Positions 1-6,132 of a DNA stretch of 6,617 nt are shown here, piece by piece; the stretch's first letter is position 1, and every line of letters starts with the position of its first letter. Source of the stretch: CAYNYM01 sp049366815 (GTDB taxonomy: Bacteria; Desulfobacterota; DSM-4660; Desulfatiglandales; HGW-15). The DNA is taken from assembly GCA_049366815.1 (NCBI GenBank), contig JBMNCO010000088.1, positions 1 to 6,617 of the forward strand, in the 5' to 3' direction. The notes under the pieces were generated by a model. The model made no database searches. It was not told where the DNA came from and was given only the letters and a program-made list of their open reading frames with translations. The position numbers and the translations under genes are program-made.

Positions 1-54
1 ATTGTGGAAGCCGAGAAGGTTTTGGGCGCCCTTCTTCGATCAATGCGCGAATAG
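1..54 (+). CDS. Possible C-terminal end of an upstream gene (partial)
   Basis: The first frame is open from the window edge to a TAG at 52-54 and would encode a C-terminus ending in VLGALLRSMRE. This composition suits an amphipathic C-terminal helix. The other two + frames are also open here, to about 73 and 89, so openness alone proves nothing. This frame was preferred because it reads as the most protein-like and stops just before a small hairpin. The product cannot be identified from 17 residues. Confidence 0.25.
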   Translation: MVEAEKVLGALLRSMRE

Positions 55-66
55 CGAAGGGTTCGC
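54..66 (+). other. Small GCGAA/TTCGC hairpin
   Basis: A perfect 5-bp inverted repeat, GCGAA (54-58) and TTCGC (62-66), encloses a GGG loop. A second possible stem, AGAAGG (14-19) with CCTTCT (30-35) and a 10-base loop, lies upstream. Neither is followed by a T-run, so a rho-independent terminator is not supported. The 54-66 stem starts at the last base of the possible upstream stop codon. Confidence 0.3.
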
Positions 67-73
67 AAACTAA

Positions 74-94
74 TAGCCTTTAGCCTACAGCCTA
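74..94 (+). repeat. Three-copy heptamer direct repeat (AGCCT core)
   Basis: AGCCT occurs at 75-79, 82-86 and 89-93 with an exact 7-base period. The bases between copies vary (TT, then AC). The array lies in the gap upstream of the DUF3786 gene, about 20 bases before its Shine-Dalgarno. It is AT-rich and looks like a decayed heptamer satellite rather than an operator with dyad symmetry. Confidence 0.55.
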
Positions 95-124
95 ACCAAC
101 CTGAACAGTTACTGAGGAGGCCCA

Positions 125-766
125 ATGGCACGACGAGATGATTACGCTCAGGCCCTGGAACTGGGGAAAAGGACCCTTTCCGACAAGAATCCCGATCTTG
201 TGTCGCGGTTGTCCGGCGCGGAAATCAGGCGGGACGGGGCGGGCAACACAGCATTGTGTCTGGATTTTTTCAACAGGCCCGTGATGATGACCTGGCCTGA
301 TCTCGCCTGCTCTTACAGGGACAAGGATGAGGAAGTTCCGATTCAGCACGGGGTGCTGCTTATTCATTACCTCCTGGGCACCTGGTCGTCAAATGGGGCG
401 CCTTTGACCGGGGAGTGGATCGCCTACCAGGAAATTCCGGACGGGAGGTTTTACCTGGAGGCCTTTCTGAAGCGGGCCAGGAATCCCCTGGTCCAGGGCT
501 TCGGGGACAATCCCGGGCTGTTGAGGACCCTGGCCGCCCGGAATTACGGGGCCGAGCCCTTTGACCACGGGGACGTCTCGGTACTGATCCGGGCCCTGCC
601 TTTGGTTCCGCTCGTCTTGATCCTCTGGGAGGGGGACGATGAATTTCCGCCTGAAGGCAATATCCTCTTTGACCGGAACATATCCCGGATCTTTTCCGCC
701 GAGGATGTTGCATGGCTCGCCGGAATGGCCGTGTATCCCCTCATCGGCATGGCAAAATCGGGTTGA
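125..766 (+). CDS. DUF3786 domain-containing protein
   Basis: This 213-residue protein resembles the DUF3786 family, which has no established biochemical function. It is found mainly in anaerobes such as sulfate reducers and clostridia. Family-like segments are HYLLGTW (81-87), PLTGEW (93-98) followed by an aromatic/acidic stretch, the RNPLVQGFG region (119-127), and a hydrophobic strand ending in WEGDDEFPP (168-176) with ILFD at 180-183. There is no signal peptide or membrane segment, so it is probably cytosolic. The length is usual for the family. The start is well supported: GGAGG at 116-120 lies 4 bases before the ATG. Family members often sit near cobalamin or C1 metabolism genes, but nothing of that kind is visible here. 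The 124-base gap before purE suggests only loose coupling to it. The family call is from memory of conserved motifs. Confidence 0.8.
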   Translation: MARRDDYAQALELGKRTLSDKNPDLVSRLSGAEIRRDGAGNTALCLDFFNRPVMMTWPDLACSYRDKDEEVPIQHGVLLIHYLLGTWSSNGAPLTGEWIAYQEIPDGRFYLEAFLKRARNPLVQGFGDNPGLLRTLAARNYGAEPFDHGDVSVLIRALPLVPLVLILWEGDDEFPPEGNILFDRNISRIFSAEDVAWLAGMAVYPLIGMAKSG

Positions 767-778
767 CATGCCGTTTTG

Positions 779-828
779 CCGGAACGAATCAATGTTTCGG
801 GCTCTCAAGGGCACTTGCCGTGCCCGAA
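779..828 (+). promoter_or_regulatory. Overlapping alternative hairpins in the purE leader
   Basis: Three stems can be drawn. P1 pairs 779-785 with 794-800 (7 bp, one G-T wobble). P2 pairs TTCGGGC at 796-802 with GCCCGAA at 822-828 (7 bp, perfect, 19-base loop). P3 pairs GGGCAC at 809-814 with GTGCCC at 820-825 (6 bp, perfect, 5-base loop). P2 shares bases with both P1 and P3, so the RNA could switch between P1+P3 and P2. A T-rich run (836-842) follows but is about 10 bases beyond P3, so a standard intrinsic terminator is not clear. No known purine riboswitch core was recognised. Confidence 0.3.
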
Positions 829-890
829 GCCTGTGTTCTTTTAATGAACTTAGTGTAGTGGTATAGTGCTGCCACGAAAGGGAAAAAGAA

Positions 891-1391
891 ATGACAGAAG
901 AAAGGCCGCTGGTCGGCGTTGTCATGGGGAGTAAGTCCGATAAGGCCGTCATGGGTGGATGTGCCGAGATGCTCGGGAAACTCGGTATCCCCTATGAGGT
1001 GAGAATCCTCTCCGCCCATCGCACGCCGGAGGATACAAGGCGCTTTTCGGAAACGGCCGAGGAGCGCGGTCTGCAGGTCATCATCGCGGGTGCGGGATGG
1101 GCTGCGCATCTCGCAGGGTTCATCGCCGCCCACACGATTCTGCCGGTGATCGGCGTCCCCATTGATTCCTCTCCTCTCAAGGGCCTCGACGCCTTGCTGG
1201 CAACGGTCCAGATGCCCCCGGGGATCCCGGTGGCGACGGTCGCTCTGGGGGCCGGCGGCGCAAAGAACGCGGCTGTCCTTGCCGCCGAGATACTGGCCCT
1301 GAAGATGCCCGACATAGCGGAAAGGCTCAGGGCCTACCGCGAGGAACTGACTCAGCAGGCCAGGGAGACGACAGAGGTCTGGAATCCATGA
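891..1391 (+). CDS. purE: 5-(carboxyamino)imidazole ribonucleotide mutase PurE
   Basis: PurE converts N5-carboxyaminoimidazole ribonucleotide to 4-carboxy-5-aminoimidazole ribonucleotide in cytosolic de novo purine synthesis, normally working with PurK. The 166-residue length fits a single-domain class I PurE. Visible motifs are GSKSD (13-17), SAHRTP (41-46, with the catalytic-region His), the substrate loop GAGWAAHLAG (67-76), PVIGVP (85-90) and a segment with SPLKGLDALL and VQMPPGIPVATV (94-117). The loop has Trp and Ala where the E. coli enzyme has Gly and Pro. Related variants of this loop exist in other bacteria, so it does not argue against function. The start is supported by AAAGGG at 877-882, 8 bases upstream. 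The stop overlaps the tsaC-like ATG (ATGA), so the two are probably translationally coupled. No purK is in the window. Confidence 0.95.
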   Translation: MTEERPLVGVVMGSKSDKAVMGGCAEMLGKLGIPYEVRILSAHRTPEDTRRFSETAEERGLQVIIAGAGWAAHLAGFIAAHTILPVIGVPIDSSPLKGLDALLATVQMPPGIPVATVALGAGGAKNAAVLAAEILALKMPDIAERLRAYREELTQQARETTEVWNP

Positions 1392-2035
1392 GGCCGGAGG
1401 AAAAAATCCTTGCCCTCACAGGGGACAAGGACATCGCGGAGGGTCTGAAAAGGGCCGCGGAGGTTGTGCTTTCGGGGGGGGCGGTGGTCTTCCCGACGGA
1501 GTCGTTCTACGGCCTTGGGGTCAACGTGGAGGATGAGGGGGCCATAAACCGCCTCTTTGAGATCAAGGGGAGGAGGGAAGATCAACCGATCCTGATCCTG
1601 ATCTCTTCTCGTGAGGAAGCAGGCCGATACGCCTCTTATCCTTCCGGACTTGTCCCCAGACTGATGGACCTGTTCTGGCCCGGCGGTCTGACCATGGTCC
1701 TTCATGCAAAGGACGGCGTTTCATCCCTTCTGACGGCCGAGACAGGGAAGATCGGGCTCCGTCTGTCCAGCCATCCCATTGCCACAGGACTGGCCCGAGC
1801 GGCCGGGGTGGCCATAACCGGGACCAGTGCCAATGTCTCGGGATCTCCCCCATGTTCCCGTGTTGAAGAGGTCGTCATGTCCATCGGGAAAGAGGTGGAT
1901 CTGATCCTGGACGGGGGCCCGACGGCCGGAGGCAGGGGTTCGACGGTCCTGGATTTGACGGTTGATCCTCCCCGCATATTGAGAGAAGGGATGGTCGGGC
2001 GGGAAGCGTTGAGCGAATGGATCGCCCCAATATAA
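1388..2035 (+). CDS. tsaC: Threonylcarbamoyl-AMP synthase (Sua5/YciO/YrdC family)
   Basis: This 215-residue protein is a short-form YrdC-domain enzyme lacking the extra C-terminal Sua5 domain. The family uses L-threonine, bicarbonate and ATP to make threonylcarbamoyl-AMP, the first step of t6A modification at position 37 of ANN-decoding tRNAs. Diagnostic segments are PTESFYGLG (36-44), the KGR nucleotide-binding motif (60-62), FWPGGLT (96-102), GLRLSSHP (123-130), ITGTSANVSG (143-152) and STVLDLT (185-191) followed by ILREG. The start overlaps the purE stop by four bases, and AGAGG at 1373-1377 can serve as ribosome binding site. YciO-like paralogues share the fold and may not make t6A. The complete KGR and SAN signatures favour the synthase. 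The last codons hold a promoter-like sequence for the next gene. Confidence 0.9.
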   Translation: MRPEEKILALTGDKDIAEGLKRAAEVVLSGGAVVFPTESFYGLGVNVEDEGAINRLFEIKGRREDQPILILISSREEAGRYASYPSGLVPRLMDLFWPGGLTMVLHAKDGVSSLLTAETGKIGLRLSSHPIATGLARAAGVAITGTSANVSGSPPCSRVEEVVMSIGKEVDLILDGGPTAGGRGSTVLDLTVDPPRILREGMVGREALSEWIAPI

Positions 2036-2036
2036 A
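2009..2036 (+). promoter_or_regulatory. Candidate sigma-70 promoter for the protease operon
   Basis: A -35-like TTGAGC (2009-2014, 4 of 6 to consensus) and a -10-like TATAAA (2031-2036, 5 of 6) are separated by 16 bases. The -10 overlaps the TAA stop of the tsaC-like gene. A start near 2043 would leave a leader of about 110 bases before the ATG at 2155. This fits the 119-base gap, the largest between genes downstream of purE. Confidence 0.4.
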
Positions 2037-2154
2037 AGACCTCCTTCATTACGGCGGCCCGGGCGGGGGCAGGGTCCAGGAGCCCTGTATCCATTTCGAA
2101 CGGCCACGGTGTTCGGGAAGGTGCCGTTGTCCCAATAAGATCGTCGAGGGCGTC

Positions 2155-3810
2155 ATGATTCAATGCCATCACATCCTGTCGGCGGGAAGACGACACAGGC
2201 CGATCCTGACCGGTGTTTTTGTCCTGATCTTCTTCTGGTTGCTGCGGCCCGGGCAGGGGGCCTCTGCGATGGACGACATCTCCCGGATCCGCAAGGGCGT
2301 CGTCAAGATCACGGTCATTGCGCAGGCCCCGGACTACAGGATACCGTGGAACCCCGGAAGAATAGAGCAGAAGACAGGGACGGGCTTCATCCTTTCAGAC
2401 CGCCGAATCCTCACCAATGCACACATCACCAGCAACGCCCGTTTTATCGTCGTCGAGAAGGAAGGAGATCCGCGAAAATATGAAGCCGGGGTCAGGTTCA
2501 TCGCGCACGATTGTGACCTTGCGATGCTGGAGGTTGCGGACGGCTCATTTTTCAATGAGACGATGTCCCTGTCCATCGGAGGCGTCCCTCACCTGAATTC
2601 CGTGGTTGCGGTGCTGGGTTATCCCGTCGGTGGACGACGCATGTCCGTCACGAGAGGTGTGGTGTCGCGCATTGATTACCAGACCTATTCCCATTCCATG
2701 CTTGACCAGCACCTCGCCATACAGATCGACGCGGCCATCAATCCGGGGAACAGCGGCGGCCCGGTCTTTCAGGGGAATTCGGTTGTGGGCGTCGCGTTTC
2801 AGGGTTACCGGGGAGACGTGGCCCAGAACGTGGGATACATGATCCCCGTTCCGGTGATCAACCGATTCATTCGGGATGTGGAGGACGGTCACTACGATGG
2901 CTATGTCGATCTGGGTATTCGGCATTTCCCCCTCCTGAACACCGCCCATCGCCGTGCCCTGGGTCTCGGATCCGACGGCCACGGCGTCTTGGTCACCGAG
3001 GTCTACGGGGCCGGACCCTGCGGCGGGGTCCTGCAGGAGGGTGATATCCTGCTGGCCATTGACGGCCTTCCCATCTTCAGCGACGGGTATGTCCTGCTGG
3101 ACGACGACAGACTCCTGATGGCGGAGGTCGTGGAGCGCAAATTCAAGGGGGACCGTGTCCGACTGAGGTTCCTGCGCAATCAGAGGGAAATGGAAAGGGA
3201 GGTCATGCTCTGGCCCCCCTGGCCCTTCCTGATGCAGGCCTGGCATCATGACGTGCGTCCGCGGTTCGTGGTCTTCGGGGGACTCGTGTTCCAGCCGCTT
3301 TCACGGGCCTTCATCCAGACGACTGATCTCAGAGACGTCGACGTCCTCTACCACTTCACCTATTATCTGCGCGATGACAAGTACATGGAGACGCCCGAGA
3401 TAGTCGTACTGAGTCACATCCTGCCCGATCCCATCAATGTCTATCTGAGGCCCTTCGTCAATGCCATCATCAGTGATATCAACGGAAGGAAAATCAGGAC
3501 CCTCGAAGACGTTTCAGATGCCTTCCGGGAGACAGCGGACGACTACGTGATCCGGCTCCTCGGCAAGGGCCGGCCCCTGGTGCTGGAAAAAAGGGCGGTG
3601 GAAGAGGCGAGGGCGCGCATTGTGCAGCGCTATGGTGTCCTGAGGGAGGAGTTCCTGGGGGATTCCTTTGTGCCCGCCGATCGGCGGAAGGCCTTCGGGA
3701 GGGACAAGGATTCCCGAGTCCGGGGTGTTGCTCGGCCTGCAGCCGTCCCGGATGGACCTCTGGAGAGCAGGATATCATCCAGAGGATGCGGGGTGAGAGA
3801 AAAGGAATGA
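2155..3810 (+). CDS. Exported Deg/HtrA-type serine protease with PDZ and Deg-type second PDZ domains
   Basis: A 551-residue trypsin-fold protease, probably periplasmic quality control or regulated proteolysis. The N-terminus is a signal peptide: RRHR at 12-15, hydrophobic core 17-30 and an ASA cleavage site after residue 38. The protease domain (about 45-245) has an intact triad: His90 in LTNAHIT, Asp121 in HDCDLAML and Ser200 in NPGNSGGPVF. A PDZ domain follows (about 250-350). After it comes a region beginning PRFVVFGGLVF and containing IVVLSHIL that resembles the second PDZ-like domain of plant Deg9/Deg2 proteases, where such domains build oligomers. The start at 2155 was chosen because GAGGG (2146-2150) precedes it and it places the signal peptide at the N-terminus. 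An in-frame ATG at 2017 would bury that signal behind 46 residues and overlap tsaC. The C-terminal tail of about 55 residues is Arg-rich and absent from the next gene's product. The stop overlaps the next ATG (ATGA). Confidence 0.88.
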   Translation: MIQCHHILSAGRRHRPILTGVFVLIFFWLLRPGQGASAMDDISRIRKGVVKITVIAQAPDYRIPWNPGRIEQKTGTGFILSDRRILTNAHITSNARFIVVEKEGDPRKYEAGVRFIAHDCDLAMLEVADGSFFNETMSLSIGGVPHLNSVVAVLGYPVGGRRMSVTRGVVSRIDYQTYSHSMLDQHLAIQIDAAINPGNSGGPVFQGNSVVGVAFQGYRGDVAQNVGYMIPVPVINRFIRDVEDGHYDGYVDLGIRHFPLLNTAHRRALGLGSDGHGVLVTEVYGAGPCGGVLQEGDILLAIDGLPIFSDGYVLLDDDRLLMAEVVERKFKGDRVRLRFLRNQREMEREVMLWPPWPFLMQAWHHDVRPRFVVFGGLVFQPLSRAFIQTTDLRDVDVLYHFTYYLRDDKYMETPEIVVLSHILPDPINVYLRPFVNAIISDINGRKIRTLEDVSDAFRETADDYVIRLLGKGRPLVLEKRAVEEARARIVQRYGVLREEFLGDSFVPADRRKAFGRDKDSRVRGVARPAAVPDGPLESRISSRGCGVREKE

Positions 3811-5324
3811 TCGACGTGGTGAAAGACAAAATCCTCTCCTTATCGCTTGTGGCCATGGCCCTCATTTTGGCTGGATGCAGCGGGATCGGGATCGCCGGAT
3901 TCGGGCAGGAGGCCCCGGATTCGTATCCAAGGTGCCTGATCAGGGTCAACGTGACCCGACAGGGGTACAATTTTCACCGTCCCTGGGAGCAGGGTTCCCC
4001 CTCCACCCATACGGCCGTCGGGGTGATTGTGGACGACAACCGGGTCCTGCTCACGGCCGAGATGATGGCCGGGTATCGGTATGTGGAGCTGGAAAAACTG
4101 GGCGCCGGAAACAAGGGGCCGGCTGAAGTGGAGGTCATCGACTACGATGCCAATCTTGCCCTCATCAGGGCAAAGGATCCGGGCTTTCTGGAGCCTATGG
4201 AGCCCCTTCAGCTTACAGCGGATGCCGTGGCGGGTGACCATTTGACCGTCCTACAGGTCAAGGGGAACGGGGACATCGCCCCCAGTAGGAGTCCCATTAC
4301 CTCTGTCGAACTGATTCTAAATCCCTTTGGAAGTTATTTTCTGACCTACCGTTTAAACGGATCGCTGCAGTATCGGTACAACAACTTCACCCTGCCCGCC
4401 CTCAAGGAGGGAAGACTGGCCGGACTCCTGACGGGATACGACGCCAAGGCCCAGACTATCGATATCCTGTCGGCCCCGATCATCGAGCATTTTATCAGGG
4501 AGGCATCCACGGGTCGGTACCACGGATTCCCGAGGCTGGGCGTCCAGGTGGTGCCGACGGATGATCCCCAGTTGCGCCGTTATGTGGGAATCCCGGAGGA
4601 TCTCGGGGGCGTCTATGTGCAGGAAGTGGCCGGAGAAACCGGGGGCACGGACGGGGGGCTGAAGGTCGGGGACATTATCACGGAAATGGATGGTCATGCC
4701 GTTGACGAGCAGGGAAATTACCGGCATCCCCTATTCGGATCCATCTCCATCGCCCACCTCCTCCGCTCCGAATTCTATGCCGGCGACAGGATCAAGGTCG
4801 GTGTATTCAGGGAGGGGAAAATCCTGAACATCGAAGCGGTCCCCGAGGTCAAGACCCCGGAGGATTTCATCGTCCCACCCTATGTGGTTGACTCTGCGCC
4901 CAGGTATTTCATCCTCGCCGGTCTGGTGTTCGGAGAACTCTCTCTCCCCTATTTGAAGGAATACGGTCCCCAGTGGCCTGTCAACGCCCCCATCGGACTC
5001 GTCTATTATCAGAAAAATCAGCACATCCCGGCCGAGCGGGGGCGGGAGAAGATCGTCCTGATATCCCATGTCCTGGGCACGTCCCAGAACATCGGGTATG
5101 AAGGCCTGTCGGATCTGGTGGTCACGCGGGTCAATCAAAGGCCCATTTCCCGGTTGGAGGACGTTGCAGAGGCGATCAGGTCGCCGGTCGATGGTTTCCA
5201 TAAGATCGAACTTGAGGAACACCCGAAAGTCCTCTTCATCGACCCGGGTGAGGTCGAGGACATCAACACCCAGATCAAACAGCGTTACGGCATCCCCCAA
5301 CTTCATAATCTGGCCGGCTACTGA
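3807..5324 (+). CDS. Deg-like lipoprotein pseudoprotease with PDZ and Deg-type second PDZ domains
   Basis: A 505-residue paralogue of the preceding protease, colinear along its length. It starts with a lipoprotein signal (Lys at 6 and 8, hydrophobic stretch, lipobox LAGC with Cys24), so it is predicted to be membrane-anchored with the body in the periplasm. All three catalytic positions are replaced. His becomes Glu85 (LLTAEMM), Asp becomes Asn116 (DYDANLAL) with identical spacing of 31 residues, and the Ser-containing GNSGGP becomes NFTLP with Phe194. The oxyanion-loop glycines are also lost. A PDZ domain (about 240-345) and a Deg9/Deg2-like second PDZ domain (PRYFILAGLVF, KIVLISHVL) are well kept. 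It should bind proteins rather than cut them, perhaps tethering or regulating the active partner; that role is inference. The start at 3807 (4-base overlap with the upstream gene, GGTGAG upstream) is preferred. An in-frame ATG at 3786 would add seven residues. Confidence 0.87.
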   Translation: MIDVVKDKILSLSLVAMALILAGCSGIGIAGFGQEAPDSYPRCLIRVNVTRQGYNFHRPWEQGSPSTHTAVGVIVDDNRVLLTAEMMAGYRYVELEKLGAGNKGPAEVEVIDYDANLALIRAKDPGFLEPMEPLQLTADAVAGDHLTVLQVKGNGDIAPSRSPITSVELILNPFGSYFLTYRLNGSLQYRYNNFTLPALKEGRLAGLLTGYDAKAQTIDILSAPIIEHFIREASTGRYHGFPRLGVQVVPTDDPQLRRYVGIPEDLGGVYVQEVAGETGGTDGGLKVGDIITEMDGHAVDEQGNYRHPLFGSISIAHLLRSEFYAGDRIKVGVFREGKILNIEAVPEVKTPEDFIVPPYVVDSAPRYFILAGLVFGELSLPYLKEYGPQWPVNAPIGLVYYQKNQHIPAERGREKIVLISHVLGTSQNIGYEGLSDLVVTRVNQRPISRLEDVAEAIRSPVDGFHKIELEEHPKVLFIDPGEVEDINTQIKQRYGIPQLHNLAGY

Positions 5325-5342
5325 GAAAGGACGGATTCAGTC

Positions 5343-6119
5343 ATGACCAACCAGACGACCGATACCCTCACCCCCTTTCGCCTGCATTACAGAAAGGGCG
5401 ATCTGATCGTCAAAGAGGGGGATTACGGTATATCCATGTACAAGATCCTTTCCGGGAAGATCCAGGTCCTGGTGGAGTCCGGGGATCTGGAGATTCCTCT
5501 GGCCACTCTGGAAGAGGGAGATGTCCTGGGGGAGATGATTTTTCTGCACAGGAACATTGAGCGACGTACGGCCACTGCCCGGGCCCTGGAGGACTCGGAG
5601 CTGGAAGTCTGGCATCCGGATATGATCGCCCGGGAGTACGAAGAGCTTCCGGCCATCCTGAAACGCATTGCCGACCAGGCCCTGGTCCGCCTGAAGCGGA
5701 TGAACAAATTTATCCCGAGGTTGATCGAAAAGGGCAGGGTGACCAAGATCCCGCCCAAGCCAAAGGATCCGTGGGCCTCCCAGAGGCGTTTCTACAGGAA
5801 GAAGGTCGGTCTTCCCGTTGTCATGAAGGCGACAAAGGCCGTGAAAGGGGGCCTCATGGAAGGGGAGGTCAGGGATCTCAGTCTCGGCGGAGCGGGGGTG
5901 GAAATCAGGCCCAAGAACCCGGAGAAGTTTCCCTACAAAGAAGGCCATGTCTGCGAGGTCCAGACGACCCTCCCGAACGGCAAGGAAATTGTTTTCAAGG
6001 CGGAGATCCGGTCGGTCAGAAGAGGTGATGTCCCTGGCGCCCTTTTTCTGGGCCTGTCTATTGTAGACATAGATGACCGGTCGAACAAGGACCTCGGCTT
6101 TTTCCTGATGCCCGCCTGA
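5343..6119 (+). CDS. Cyclic nucleotide-binding (CNB) and PilZ domain fusion protein
   Basis: A 258-residue cytoplasmic protein with two putative second-messenger domains and no signal peptide or membrane segment. Residues 10-125 form a Crp-like CNB domain. Its phosphate-binding cassette is recognisable as GEM (63-65) and R75-T-A, the places where Glu contacts ribose and Arg contacts the cyclic phosphate. A basic, proline-rich linker (about 130-147) leads to a PilZ domain (148-250) with both c-di-GMP signatures: R148xxxR152 in RRFYR, and D178xSxxG183 in DLSLGG. A PilZ domain occupies the place where Crp-family regulators carry a helix-turn-helix, so it is probably not a DNA-binding regulator. 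Ligand identity is inferred from motifs. It starts 18 bases after the pseudoprotease gene, with GAAAGGA at 5325-5331, and is probably in the same operon. Confidence 0.88.
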   Translation: MTNQTTDTLTPFRLHYRKGDLIVKEGDYGISMYKILSGKIQVLVESGDLEIPLATLEEGDVLGEMIFLHRNIERRTATARALEDSELEVWHPDMIAREYEELPAILKRIADQALVRLKRMNKFIPRLIEKGRVTKIPPKPKDPWASQRRFYRKKVGLPVVMKATKAVKGGLMEGEVRDLSLGGAGVEIRPKNPEKFPYKEGHVCEVQTTLPNGKEIVFKAEIRSVRRGDVPGALFLGLSIVDIDDRSNKDLGFFLMPA

Positions 6120-6132
6120 GAGGAAAGCATCG

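Noticed and set aside
763..793. Perfect -35-like TTGACA at 763-768 as a purE promoter
   Set aside because: No acceptable -10 lies 15-19 bases downstream; the best candidate, ATCAAT at 788-793, matches only 3 of 6.
839..867. TATAGT at 862-867 as a -10 element for purE
   Set aside because: The -10 matches 5 of 6, but the -35 at 17 bases (TTTTAA) matches only 3 of 6, and the leader would be very short, so I left it out of the feature list.
850..874. tRNA-like sequence GTGTAGTGGTATAGTGCTGCC
   Set aside because: It only recalls a eukaryotic tRNA A-box; no acceptor stem, anticodon arm or T-arm can be drawn around it.
2017..2154. In-frame ATG at 2017 adding 46 Cys-rich residues to the protease
   Set aside because: It lies inside the tsaC-like gene, would bury the signal peptide 46 residues inside the protein, and lacks the ribosome binding site that the ATG at 2155 has.
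2545..3249. Long open frame on the minus strand, 234 codons, and similar ones at 4731-5306 and 5337-5948
   Set aside because: They lie opposite strongly supported + strand domains with catalytic or ligand motifs, and their translations show no recognisable family; high GC content explains them.
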